Shown here in pieces: positions 1 to 10,290 of a DNA stretch of 64,000 nucleotides (its first letter is position 1; every line of letters starts with the position of its first letter). The notes under the pieces were generated by a model. That model ran no database searches. It was not told the DNA's origin and was given only the letters and a program-made list of their open reading frames with translations. The DNA is from Adiantum capillus-veneris. Its lineage: Eukaryota; Streptophyta; Polypodiopsida; Polypodiales; Pteridaceae. The translations under genes were made by a program, and so were the position numbers. The stretch lies in contig CM043956.1 of assembly GCA_014529385.2 (NCBI GenBank), positions 87,039,721-87,103,720 on the forward strand. Direction: 5' to 3'.

Positions 1-296
1 CCCACAGACCCATCCCCACCCGGTGGTTACCTGATTTTTCTTGTGTTCACACACATCTGCACACAGATTCACCTCTGAACACACTCCCCTCTCTCCCCTC
101 TTGTAATTACTTTATTCTCCATGTCACCTCTCACTTTTTTTCATCAACCCATCTCTCTCTCTTAGTCTCTCTCTCATGAGACTACTGTTATGGCACATAT
201 ACACACAGCCAGACAAGTAGGGCCCATAGTCACATGGCCTATGTAGATAATGATTTCTTCATTTCTAAATTCTAGAATTTCTCCCCCCTCCTCCCC

Positions 297-305
297 TATA
301 TAAAG
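297..305 (+). promoter_or_regulatory. LTR TATA box
   Basis: TATATAAAG lies mid-LTR and is conserved at 8020-8028 in the 3' LTR. The AATAAA at 613-618 (8224-8229 in the 3' LTR) lies about 310 bp downstream, which would define a long R region. Inferred promoter of the retrotransposon. Confidence 0.6.
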
Positions 306-612
306 AGGGGTCACCATCACACTAAAGGACACACACAACATCACTAAAGAGTACACTATGCAGTATGTGCGCCTAGTGCACACACACACACACCCACACC
401 ATCACCATCACCGCAATCACCATGCTCGTCTTGAGCATGACCTCTACACCCTTGGCCTATGGAAGATGAAGGGCAGCTAAATGAAGGATGATGTCCATAA
501 CCCTTGTGCGAGTCTTCGCCATCAGCTCCCCACCTATCATCCATGTGCTCTACCACTCTCTCCCTTCTCTTTACCCTACCCTATGCCCCCCATTTCATCG
601 CCTTATTCTCTA

Positions 613-618
613 AATAAA
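613..618 (+). terminator. LTR polyadenylation signal AATAAA
   Basis: AATAAA sits in both LTRs (613-618 and 8224-8229), downstream of the TATA box. This is the expected place for the retroelement poly(A) signal. Confidence 0.5.
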
Positions 619-777
619 GCTTGAGGTTTTGTGAGTATGTTTTCTTGCAATGTTTTGCCCATGTGAGGTGTGCGGAATCGCCACCTAGTCTTGTGTTTGG
701 AGTGAGCTTGTGTATGTGTGAAGGGTGTGCGGATTCGACATCCTTCTGTGGTGCCTAAGTACTAAGACGCTATACTC

Positions 778-784
<7 letters not shown>

Positions 785-832
<48 letters not shown>
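785..832 (+). repeat. (CT)n microsatellite in 5' LTR
   Basis: Uninterrupted CT dinucleotides. The equivalent tract in the 3' LTR (8385-8420) is shorter, so the tract has changed length since insertion. Confidence 0.9.
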
Positions 833-835
<3 letters not shown>

Positions 836-1048
836 GATCTCCATTCCCCTTCCTCTTCATCATTACTCCCAAGCATGCATCTCTCTTGGATGAAAACTTT
901 GTTATGGTGGTCTGTTGTTTGCGTCCTAGCCGCTGAAGCTAGGTGGTGCCCCTTGTTTGCTTTACCATGATAGGCTTGAGGCGCTCCATTTGGTCCCCGG
1001 TGTTTTAGAGGCTGTCGGGGGTTCGGGGTTCGCTTTTCTCCCGTTATT

Positions 1049-1066
1049 TGGTGCCCCCACTGAGGA
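1049..1066 (+). other. primer-binding site (tRNA-Asp-like)
   Basis: TGGTGCCCCCACTGAGGA begins two bases after the LTR end. It resembles the TGGCGCC... site complementary to the 3' end of plant tRNA-Asp, with several mismatches. Similar sites occur at 32624, 32974 and 57545 in this window. Confidence 0.6.
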
Positions 1067-1905
1067 TCTTTTCATGAAACCCTTCAGTTTACAAGACTGA
1101 AACCCCTAAACTATTGTGAATGGATGAATGGCTAGCAGGATTTGCTAATTGGACGACAGAAGAAGAAGAGCTCCAAGCACAACTAGATGAACTCCGCATC
1201 TCCATCGAAGCTCGAGTGCCAGGCATAACGATAATCTATTTGCAGTGGGAGAGTCAACCAACATGCCAAACCCAGTGGATATACATAGGCCAAGTGCCAA
1301 GAAGAAGAAGGAGAAGGTCGAAACCATGTCCGCAACCTACAACCAACCCACAACAACAAAATGGAAGGAGCTCTATACAATAGAGAATCAACACTATTCT
1401 ACTTTGAGAATCAGGTAACTCAAGTCACCGAGGTAATTATCACAGTCAGTTTTCAAGTCGCACCTGATGCTGCAGCACAGATAACGGAATCATTGGCTCA
1501 CACTCTCACTAGAGAAACTAGTGATCTACTGAGTTTGTTTCAGGAAAGAACACCACCCTCTCCCACAAGCTTGGATAGTGACTAAGCACCTCTAAGCTTC
1601 ACATGAATCAGTACAACCTACCTCAAGACAGATCACACATACCAACACGTGTACGCTCAATCAAGGTAATACTGGATTTGAAGGCTCACTACGAGTACGT
1701 CATTGACACCATGCTGGGTGGGGAGCGGTTTTTTTGTGGTTCTGGCATCAGATCAACCATTTGTCTTACCTTTGGTACAAGGCAATGTACCGTTTGAAGT
1801 TTTAATCTATGTCCTAGTATAAGAGGGTATACACGCCTCCTTGTCAAGAAGAAAAAAACTTTTGCAAGTTACGTAGTGTGTCTTTCTAGCTCTCTCTCAG
1901 TAATC
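1067..1905 (+). other. untranslated leader with short ORFs
   Basis: The stretch between PBS and gag. It holds short open frames at 1120-1383 (acidic start, then a run of arginines), 1361-1585 and 1603-1797. None matches a domain I know. They may be remnants of an extra 5' ORF, as some Tat-lineage elements carry, or chance. A short tract at 1850-1905 leads into the gag start. Confidence 0.4.
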
Positions 1906-3290
1906 ATGGAAAGTGTAGCATTTCCAACATTTAAAGGAAAGAAGGGGGAGGATTTGGTAACAGACTTCCTAGATGATTTTGAAGTAGCATGTGTAGTGAG
2001 CAACAAAGATACGGATGAATCCCGGGTTATAATCTTTAAGCATCTCATGAAGCTAGAAGCTAGATCATGGTACAATGCACTTCCACAAGAAACCAAGGAT
2101 GACTGAGAACCCTTAAAAACCGCTTTTAAGAGGCGCTTTGGGGGAGGTACCACTTCAGAAAAGTTATGGGACAAGTTGAGAGACTTGAAGCAGGAGGGTC
2201 TTTTAGAATATGCCACCTATGAGTCCAAATTTATGGATTTGTGGGAACAGTGGGTTGAGTCACTGGCAAGAGGGGAAGCTGCACCCGATTTCCTAAAAAA
2301 AGATCGGTTCACGCATGGCTTATGGCCGCTTCTCAAGGAGAAGGTGAAAGGTAGATTTCCGGCTACGTACAAGTTAGCCGTTGAGATTGCTCGCCTTAAG
2401 GACAAGAAGCTGCGAATGAAAGCCAAAGAAACCGAGTCAACAGAAGCAAGAACATCGCGTCGACTAGAAACTACGACAACCACCATACCACCACCACCGG
2501 CTCTTGGGGTAAGAGATGACCAACAAGATATGTTGGCCCATATTACTGACCAACTGCAGAATTTGTCTGTCCACTTAATACAGCAAGGGAGGAGTCAAGA
2601 AAGAGATCAAGACCCTGGAAGAGCACGAAAAAAAAACAGGGAGCATCATTGCTACAACTGCGGAGAAGACGGTCACGGTATGTACTACTGTCCCAAACCA
2701 CGACAAAACTATAATAGAGGAGGTAGGAGGAACCAATTGTCACCCCCTAGAGAAAGAACACCCCCACCCCGAGCACCACCCCCACCAACACAAATTCTAC
2801 GACCACCCCAGACACCACTACAAGCATCCATTCCACCTCTTCCACCAGGCCCACCACCTGATCGCCCTGTAAACATCATAAGGCTAGAAGAGAAAGGAAA
2901 AGCTGTAGTAGTGGATCCACCCAGAGAAAAGGAGAGGGACAAGGGTAAGGAGAAGGTAACCTTTTTAGAACCACTTGAGGCCATGACTGTTAAAAGAGCT
3001 AGGAGGGAGAAAGCTACACAATCAGATGATGAGAGAAGCATGAGAGGAGAAACTAGCAAGAGGCCATCCAGGCCACGGCGGAAATTGGGCATCACCGACT
3101 TCCAGCTAGGGGAAAGTTCTAAGCCCTATGATCTAACATTGGATGTGGCAGAGCAACGACCGAAGATTACATGGCCACAGCTGCTACATCTTGCACCAAA
3201 AGTAAGGCGACAATGGTCCAAAATGATAAGAACAAGACGCTCCAAAACAAAGGTAGCCGGAGAAATTTCGGGATGCAACATGGATGACAT
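1906..3290 (+). pseudogene. gag of the Tat-like Ty3 element (one nonsense codon)
   Basis: Gag forms the particle around the element RNA. The frame starts at ATG 1906 (MESVAFPTFKGK). A capsid-like part follows, with a Trp-Tyr near RSWYNALPQ. A TGA at 2104 sits where Trp is likely. The frame then continues unchanged to a zinc knuckle, C-x2-C-x4-H-x4-C, at 2650-2691 (CYNCGEDGHGMYYC). After it comes a proline-rich stretch (about 2740-2870) and a highly charged Lys/Arg/Glu region. An alternative upstream ATG in the same frame is at 1876, but 1906 has the gag-like N-terminus. Gag runs in frame into the protease. Confidence 0.85.
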
Positions 3291-3624
3291 CCTTCCAATT
3301 GTCGACATAAACATAAAAGGAAAGAGGGTTGGAAACACCTACATTGATGGAGGTGCACGAATCTGTGTAATGAGTGAAGCTATGATGCTTTGATTAGGGC
3401 TCGAGGTTGATAGGCCTTCTCCATGCAAGGCAAAGATGGCAAACAACACAAAAGTAAAGTGTGTGGGTGTGGTAAGTGCCGTGAAAATAAAAGCTTTCAA
3501 CACTGAGGTAGAGGTAGATGTTTTTGTAATGCCTACTAAGGGGGAGGGCTATCCACTAATCTTGGGAAGGCCATGGTTGATGGCCATGAAGGCAAAATAG
3601 GACTGGGGTACTGGCCTTCTACGC
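3291..3624 (+). pseudogene. aspartic protease domain of the Tat-like element
   Basis: This domain cuts the Gag-Pol polyprotein. The active-site region is YIDGGARICVMS, with Asp at 3346. The usual D-S/T-G is here D-G-G, so activity is doubtful. The flap and C-terminal signature ILGRPW lies at 3559-3576. Stops at 3391 (TGA) and 3598 (TAG) break the frame; each is one C-to-T change from CGA and CAG. The frame is the same as gag. Confidence 0.8.
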
Positions 3625-5345
3625 ATGAGCGGTAAGAAAGGGGAGACAATCTACTACGACATGAGGATTGGCAAGCAGAAGCAAATGAATCTGGAAACAT
3701 CGGCAGATGAAACCACTAGCGAATCTTCCAGTTCTGAGGAGGAGACCACATCCACCGACGAAAGTGACAGTTCCATTGATGTGATGGGTATCATTATGAA
3801 GGATCCACAAAGGGTAAGCACAACTGGTGATCCATCATCAAAAGGGCAACCCAATGAAGAGGAGAGCAAATCACCTGGCCTAGGAGGAAGTAGGTTGAAG
3901 GGTATATTGTCTACGGAATTAACACTTGAGGAGAAAGATAGTTTTTTGCAAATGTTGATGGGATTTCCTAACCTGTTCATTGACAACTATGAAATAATCA
4001 CAGGCATTACAGTGGTGGAACATCATATTAAGCTGAAGGAAGGGGTAAAACCAGTTGTGCAAAAGCTACGACGACTGGGGGTCATACAAGAAAAGGCACT
4101 CTTGGCCGAGGTAAGGAAACTGCTGGAGGCAGGATTCATCATGATCCTGTAGAAAACTCAGAATGGGTATCACCCGTAGTGGTGACGCCTAAAAAGAATG
4201 GTAAGTGGAGGGTCTGTGTTGACTACAAACCACTAAATGCAGCTACAAAGAGAGACCACTTTCCTCTCCCTTTCTTGGATAAAATTCTGAATGAAGTAGC
4301 GGATTTTGAATGCTATATCGTCTGTGATGGTTATTCTGGATACTTTCAAACACGCATAGCCTTGGAAGATCAGCTAAAAACCACTTTTATCACGCCATGG
4401 GGTTGTTTTGCATACAGGGTTATGCCATTTGGTCTCACAAATGCACTTGCCACATTCCAAAGATATGTCACATATGTTTTTCAACCGTTCTTTGGAACAT
4501 CCATAAGAGTGTTCATTGATGATTTTTGTATATATAGCTCCCGTATTTCACATTTAGAAAAGGTAACTGAAGGTTTAGCCAGGTTGCAGAGCCTAGGTGG
4601 GAAATTAAATGTGGATAAATGCCACATTGGGGAGAGTAAAGTCATTCTACTAGGCCATGAAATTTCAGCAAAAGGTATCAATGCCGACCCAAGTAAGGTG
4701 TCCGCACTCATAGCCCTTCCTTCACCAACGACCACACGGTAACTGGTCTCTTTTCTAAATAAGGTGAGGTACTTAAGTAGATTCATACATCTACTATCAC
4801 AACTTGTTCTACCACTGCAACAACTCACTCAAAGATCAACTTTCACTTGGGACGAGGAAAGTGAACATCACTACAACAAGGTAAAGGAGGTCTTAGCCAC
4901 TCTGCCAACTATCTCACCACCTAAGTGGGATGAAAAAATCTATGTCACCTCAAGTGTTGGTGATGACTCATTGGGGGTTGTGCTACTCCAAAAGGGTACG
5001 ACGACATCTTTCATGAGGCCAATCTACTTCTCTAGTCGAATAATGACAGCAGGAGAGAAAGTTTTCACCCATGTGGAACACTTAGTCCCAGCTCTTAGAT
5101 TTGCAACTACAAATTTTAGGTCATATTTGCTGCCTAAGCAATTTGTGATTCTAACCATGGATGAAATATTTCCCTATGTTTTACAACACATGGATGTGTC
5201 TGCTAGGATTACTAAATGGCTAGTTCGTCTGCAAGAGTTTGACTACACGGTACAAGTAGAAAGCACAACAAGGGCAAGTTTGGGGGGACTCATGACCTAC
5301 CAAGTCTTTGAAAGGAAGGAGAAGCAATCTAAGGGAGGAGAAGTC
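3625..5345 (+). pseudogene. reverse transcriptase + RNase H of the Tat-like element (frameshift, two stops)
   Basis: It copies element RNA into DNA. After a Ser/Glu/Asp-rich linker (3690-3900) the RT N-terminal part appears (VEHHIKLKEG at about 4015). The frame then stops at 4150 and resumes one frame over (VENSEWVSPVVVTPKKNGKW), so a 1-nt indel lies around 4140-4150. RT motifs follow: VCVDYKPLN, CDGYSGY, MPFGLTNA, and the catalytic FIDD at 4512-4523. TAA at 4740 stands where Gln fits (C-to-T of CAA). The Ty3 RNase H domain runs from about 4840 (TFTWDEE) to 5300. TGA at 5346 separates it from the next block. Confidence 0.88.
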
Positions 5346-5366
5346 TGATTACCTCCAGTACCACCA

Positions 5367-7151
5367 ATGGTAGAAGGAGCATACTCTCTCTATTTTGATG
5401 GAGCCTACAAGCGAGCATCCGACAAAGCAGCTGCAGGCATAGTGGTCTTTGATGACAAAGGAACAACGGTATTTTCGTTGGGCCAATTGTTAGATTCACA
5501 TTCTAACAATGAAGCTAAGTATGCAGCACTAACCAAGGGTCTACAATGGTGCGTCTCGCAAGGTGTACAACGCCTTAATGTATTTGGGGATGCTCTACTT
5601 CTGGTAAGGCAAGTAAATGGAGCATGGACATGCAAGAATCCTAGTTTAAGGACTCACTTAAGTGGTGTAAAAACCTTGTTGGGTAAGTTTGAAGAAGTTC
5701 AAATACACCATATCCCAAGGGCTCAAAACCAAGAAGCAGATGCCCTAGCAAGTGAAAGACTACAGGAAGTGGTGGTTGGAGCAATAAAACTAAATCTCCC
5801 TCTATTTCAAGGTAGTGATGCCTTGCCTGACATCATGCATTTTTTGGAAACAGGGGAATGCCCATCAGATTTAACAAAGGGACAGAAGCAATGGCTGACG
5901 CGGAAGGCCACAAGGTATCGACTCATCAATGACGGTTTGTACTGTAAGGGTAAGGACCAAATACTCAAGAAGGTCCCTCTCTCTCAAGAAATCACGGGAG
6001 TAATTGCTAGCTGGCACAGCGGGGTTTGTGGTGGTCACTTTGCCCTAGACATAACAAGTAGGAAAATCTTGCAGGTAGGCTTCTTATGGCCTAGCCTCAA
6101 CCGTGATGTACACCACTGGTGCAAAACATGTAAGTTGTGTCAAAAGGCCGGCACTAGGTCACTTATGCCTGAACCACAGACACCTATTCTCTCATATGGC
6201 CCATTTGAAAAATGGGGTATCGATGCCATTGGGCCATTACCTAGGGCCAACTCAGGAAAATTCTACATTATCATGGGGGTCGACTACATGACTAGATGGG
6301 CAGAGGCTACAGCCACCACTAGAATCACAGTGGTAGAGGTAGCTAAATTTATCTACGAGCACATATGCTGTAGGTTTGGCACACCTTTAGAGATCATCTC
6401 TGATAGAGGGCCAGGTTTCAGAGCAGACTTGGTAGGAGAATTAATGCAGAAACTGGGCATTACAAGGAGGCACTCTTCACCATATTACCCTCAATGTAAT
6501 GGCCTAGTTGAAAAGGTAAATGGAATGGTTTCTAAAATTATTACCAAGCAGGTAAACAATCATCCTGGAGACTGGGATAAGTACCTACTACCAGCTTTAT
6601 GCGCCTACAGAACTTTATTCCATACATCCTTGGGATTCACACCGTATCATCTAGTATTTGGTAAGGAAGCAATCTTGCACATTGAAGTGCAACTACAAAG
6701 TCTCAGAGTAATGGCAAGCCAACTTCAACAGCCCAACATGCATTTGAGAGATCACATCATCAACTTGGAAAGGCTGCAGCTGGACAGAGAAGAAGCAATA
6801 AATTATTATGCGCCACAAGCAGAGCATAGACGACTTAGCTTTAACCAGCATCTCCGGAAAAAATAATTGAGGAAAGGAATGTTGGTGCTCCGCTACGACA
6901 ATCGCTTCGACACGCGCAAGGATAAGAAACTCCTGGTCCAATGGGAAGGCCCTTTCATCATTAGGAAAAAGTATGCCAATGGAAGCTACCAGCTTATGGA
7001 GGCTGATGGAAAACTTCATAAAACCAGGGTAAATGGTTGGCGACTTAAACCTTATTTTCTTCGATTTGACCAGGCTCCACCTATTGACATTCCACATGAG
7101 GACACACCATCGCCGCCACCTCCGACGATAATGATCAAACAGATGAGCTAG
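5367..7151 (+). pseudogene. second RNase H (aRNH-like) + integrase of the Tat-like element
   Basis: An open stretch of 499 codons, then one TAA (6864) and 94 more codons in the same frame. The first domain (5390-5770) has RNase H carboxylates: YFDGA (Asp at 5397), NNEAKYAAL, VFGDALL and QEADALAS. Its position after the Ty3 RNase H makes it the extra domain of the Tat lineage. Integrase follows: zinc-binding H-H-C-C (6015, 6036, 6129, 6138), then the catalytic triad Asp 6222, Asp 6402 and Glu 6510, with exactly 35 residues between the last two. The C-terminal part after the stop has the WEGPFIIRKKYANGSYQL and RLKPYF type of end. Catalytic residues are intact in this block. Confidence 0.9.
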
Positions 7152-7170
7152 AGACATGAATGCCTCTAGC

Positions 7171-7187
7171 CAAAAGGGGAGGGCTAA
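7171..7187 (+). other. polypurine tract
   Basis: CAAAAGGGGAGGGCTAA lies immediately before the TGATGG start of the 3' LTR. It is the primer site for plus-strand DNA and fixes the LTR start at 7188. Confidence 0.8.
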
Positions 7188-8382
7188 TGATGGGGGCTTT
7201 TCACAAGCCAAGCTCCCATACCCCTCTTCTCTCGTCCCCACCCCATGAAAACCCCCTCTTAGGGAGGGAGTGATAAAAGGCATTGGAAAAAGTAAGAAAA
7301 AATAAAGTATGATTATGTAAATATATGAGAAAGGTAAAATAGGCCACCTCATGCCTGCGGGGCAGCCCATCCCCACCTTGCCTCCTTTTTCTTCACTGTT
7401 GCCCCGTCGTGTGTCCCTTTTCCTCTCCTCCACTCAAAAGGTCAACCCCCTCTCTCTTCCCCTTTTCCTTTCTCCTTTCTCTCTCCCCTCAAGCTACCCC
7501 ACCTCTCACCAATAATGCATTCTAACTCACCAATAATGCACCCTAACTCACATGCAACTTACCCTATCTTCCAAAATAGTATACCCCACCCCCCCTTTCC
7601 CTCTCCTATCATATCCCATGACCCAAATACCCCCCTCTCTCTCTAAAGGGCGCCATGTCTCTTGTCTTGTAGCTAAATAACCTCCTCCACACTCACACAC
7701 ACTCAGTTTCACTGAAAAAGGTGCCCACAGACCCATCCCCACCCGGTGGTTACCTGATTTTTCTTGTGTTCACACACATTTGCACACAGATTCACCTCTG
7801 AACACACTCCCCTCTCTCCCCTCTTGTAATTACTTTATTCTCCATGTCACCTCTCACTTTTTTTCATCAACCCATCTCTCTCTCTTAGTCTCTCTCTCAT
7901 GAGACTGCTGTTCTGGCACATATACACACAGCCAGACAAGTGGGGCCCACAGTCACATGGCCTATGTAGATAATGATTTCTTCATTTCTAAATTCTAGAA
8001 TTTCTCCCCCCTCCTCCCCTATATAAAGAGGGGTCACCATCACACTAAAGAACACACACAACATCACCAAAGAGTACACTATGCACTGTGTGCACCTAGT
8101 GCACACACACACACACCCACACCATCACCATCACCGCAATCACCATGCTTGTCTTGAGCATGACCACTCTCTCCCTTCTCTTTCCCCTACCCTATGCCCC
8201 CCATTTCATCGCCTTATTCTCTAAATAAAGCTTGAGGTTTTGTGAGTATGTTTTCTTGCAATGTTTTGCCCATGTGAGGTGTGCGGAATTGCCACCTAGT
8301 CTTGTGTTTAGAGTGAGCTTGTGTATGTGTGAAGGGTGTGCGGATTCGCCATCCTTCTGTGGTGCCTAAGTACTAAGCCGCT

Positions 8383-8424
<42 letters not shown>

Positions 8425-8625
8425 CCCCTTCCTCTTCATCATTACTCCCAAGCATGCATCTCTCTTGGATGAAAACTTTGTTATGGTGGTGTGTTGTTTG
8501 CGTCCGAGCCGCTGAAGCTAGGTGGTGCCCCCTGTTTGTTTTACCATGACAAACTCGAGGCGCTCCATTCGGTCCCCGGTGTTTTAGAGGCCGTCGGGGG
8601 TTCGGGGTTCGCTTTGCTCCCGTCA
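7188..8625 (+). repeat. 3' LTR of the Tat-like element
   Basis: It runs from TGATGG after the polypurine tract to CCCGTCA, 1438 bp. The part from 7724 matches window bases 1-1046. It has TATA at 8020-8028, AATAAA at 8224-8229 and a CT tract at 8385-8420. A 112-bp segment present in the 5' LTR is missing at 8165/8166. Small ORFs here are CT/GA or CA translations. Confidence 0.92.
8385..8420 (+). repeat. (CT)n microsatellite in 3' LTR
   Basis: CT dinucleotides, shorter than the partner tract in the 5' LTR. Confidence 0.9.
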
Positions 8626-9457
8626 CAAGTTATTATCTTACATTCATCAGCATCAAGGAACCAAAACTGAGGGAAGAGCATGTTAGTTGAGTCAAGCTCA
8701 AACTTTGAATCTGAATAGGACCGCTCAACTGAATTTCTAGTCCCAAGAAAAAAACTAAAAAGACAAAAAGAAGTCTAGATTCAAGACTTTCTTCACAATG
8801 AGCCAGCCTATTTGGATCTAGAGTTCTTTTAGATGTTGTTTGTGGGAGCGAAAAGGACGGTCAATGACTAGAAATCAATAAGCTACCACAACCAACAACT
8901 TTGTTAGTTGCCTCCGCATTTGAGTTGTATAAGTTTTTTAAAGATACCCCAAATGGTATATCACAAAAGAGGAGTTGATGTTTAACGCTCATTTTCAAAA
9001 TCCCTCCACAATAAATCTCAAAAGCCTTGGTCTTGAACTAGAAATTTTGTTAGGAGACAACCCACATACAAGTGTATGAAGGTCATCGGGTGCAAATAAA
9101 AGAACTGCTAATCTAGCTTCAAAGTGCCAAGAAGATATTGGATCATAAGATTCAATGCTTCTGGAAAACAACGCCACTACAAGTTGGGGGCCAAAACAAG
9201 AATGAGCCTGGGGAAATGAGAGGAATCTCAAGAGCCTCTTTTACCTAGTATGAATCACTTGAAAAATGATGGAACAAGAGAACCAAGTGGCCATGAATTT
9301 CATTGAATTTGTTCTAGATTCCCCTATCATGGTCTATAAGAGCTCAAAGAATGGTATGAAGAAGCCACTACTGTGTGGACTGCCAAGTGCTAGATAATCC
9401 CTAAAGAAAGATCCACTTCTTGATCTAATTCAGGCACTTCAAAAGTTCTATCTCAAG
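8626..9457. other. probable internal part of a second retroelement, no clear domain
   Basis: AT-rich DNA with frequent stops. It lies directly against the 3' LTR of the first element and leads into the 9458 ORF, which ends at a purine-rich tract and LTR-like sequence. I see no motif here; the assignment is by position only. Confidence 0.25.
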
Positions 9458-9922
9458 ATGGGCCAATTGAAGGTGCAAATTCATAGATTAATTAAAATTA
9501 CCAATCAGCTTTTGAAGCTCACAATTGGTGCATCAAATGTATCAAAAAAGGAGCTGGCCAACAAGGCATCCTCTGAACCTCAATTCAGAGATATGGCCGA
9601 GATCCTCTTTGAAGCTCGCATAAAGTGTAACCATCCCATGACTCTGGGATGGATCCACACTACATTCTATTATCATAATTTGTCCCGAGCTCGTCTAACT
9701 AGAGGCAAAATAACTTTATATGACCTTGGCCAAAAGACATGGAATGTGATAACTCCATATGAGGTTGAGATGAAGACAATTAGAAAGGATCAATTGAAGC
9801 AAGAAGTGTTGTATCAACTGATCCAAAAAGAGAAAAATGATGGTCCAAGTGTGCAAGAGCCATTCAAAGTCTTGTACAAATCTCTAAAGAAGAAGCCACA
9901 AGATAAGAAGAAGCATGTCTGA
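9458..9922 (+). CDS. unidentified 154-aa ORF, possibly retroelement-derived
   Basis: I do not recognise this protein. It is lysine-rich, predicted soluble (no hydrophobic segment), with basic N and C termini and a charged tail (KSLKKKPQDKKKHV). A middle segment reads GWIHTTFYYHNLSRARL. It is not low-complexity and is among the longer open frames outside recognised pol regions. It ends 60 bp before a purine-rich tract (9983-10002) and a TG-starting sequence that looks like an LTR. The simplest reading is the last ORF, or last surviving piece, of an LTR retrotransposon. It could also be a truncated larger ORF, since the frame upstream is closed. Confidence 0.35.
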   Translation: MGQLKVQIHRLIKITNQLLKLTIGASNVSKKELANKASSEPQFRDMAEILFEARIKCNHPMTLGWIHTTFYYHNLSRARLTRGKITLYDLGQKTWNVITPYEVEMKTIRKDQLKQEVLYQLIQKEKNDGPSVQEPFKVLYKSLKKKPQDKKKHV

Positions 9923-9982
9923 TGGACCAACATTGGTTGATTGTTCACTTGTTCTTTGGAAAATTTTGGTATACACCAAAAT

Positions 9983-10002
9983 TCAAGAAAGGGAAGAAGG
10001 AA
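9983..10002 (+). other. candidate polypurine tract
   Basis: Purine-only apart from one C (AAGAAAGGGAAGAAGGAA core), directly before TGTAAATGG. Typical of the junction between an internal region and a 3' LTR. Confidence 0.5.
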
Positions 10003-10290
10003 TGTAAATGGTGGGAATGGCTGCCAGACTAGGGGGCCTAGGCTGGTAATTACCAAAACTAGTTACTAAGGTAACTGGCATAGGGAACAAATAATCAGAG
10101 AGCAAGTAGAAAGCTAAAAATTGGGCTAACTAATTCATTTTTGGGGACCAAATCCCTAAATCCCTAATCCAAAAGCGAGTTCTATTGCACATTCTTAGTT
10201 GAGAGCAATTCAGTTCTCAATACGTTGAAGGCATACTTGTCTCACTGATTACACTTGTATACATTTGTCTAATCTCAATATAGAATTCCA
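10003..10290 (+). repeat. candidate 3' LTR (about 288 bp)
   Basis: It starts TGTAAATGG after a polypurine tract and plausibly ends at GAATTCCA. No second copy occurs in this window, so the right end is a guess. Confidence 0.35.

Larger units (their letters stand above)
1..1046 (+). repeat. 5' LTR, partial (first ~536 bp outside window)
   Basis: It matches 7724-8625 nearly base for base. It ends at the CTCCCGTTA before the primer-binding site. Compared with the 3' LTR it keeps 112 bp (443-554) that the 3' copy has lost and has a longer CT microsatellite (785-832). A TATA box and AATAAA lie inside. Confidence 0.93.
1..8625 (+). mobile_element. Ty3 (Gypsy) LTR retrotransposon, Tat-like, decayed; 5' end off window
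   Basis: The order is LTR - PBS - gag - protease - RT - RNase H - second RNase H - integrase - polypurine tract - LTR. Having RT before integrase makes it Ty3-type. A second RNase H just ahead of integrase is known from the plant Tat/Ogre/Retand lineage, so I place it there by inference. Window base 1 aligns with base 7724 of the 3' LTR, so about 536 bp of the 5' LTR lie outside. The pol frame carries in-frame stops at 2104, 3391, 3598, 4740, 5346 and 6864 and one frameshift near 4140-4150, so this copy cannot make a complete polyprotein. The left target-site duplication cannot be seen. Confidence 0.93.

Noticed and set aside
174-389. 71-aa minus-strand ORF, repeated at 7897-8112
   Set aside because: It recurs only because both LTRs are the same sequence; it overlaps the TATA box and CA-rich LTR DNA and has no domain.
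2709-3095. 128-aa minus-strand ORF
   Set aside because: Antisense shadow of the proline/lysine-rich gag region.
6693-7433. 246-aa minus-strand ORF
   Set aside because: Antisense of the integrase end, polypurine tract and LTR start; composition follows the opposite strand.
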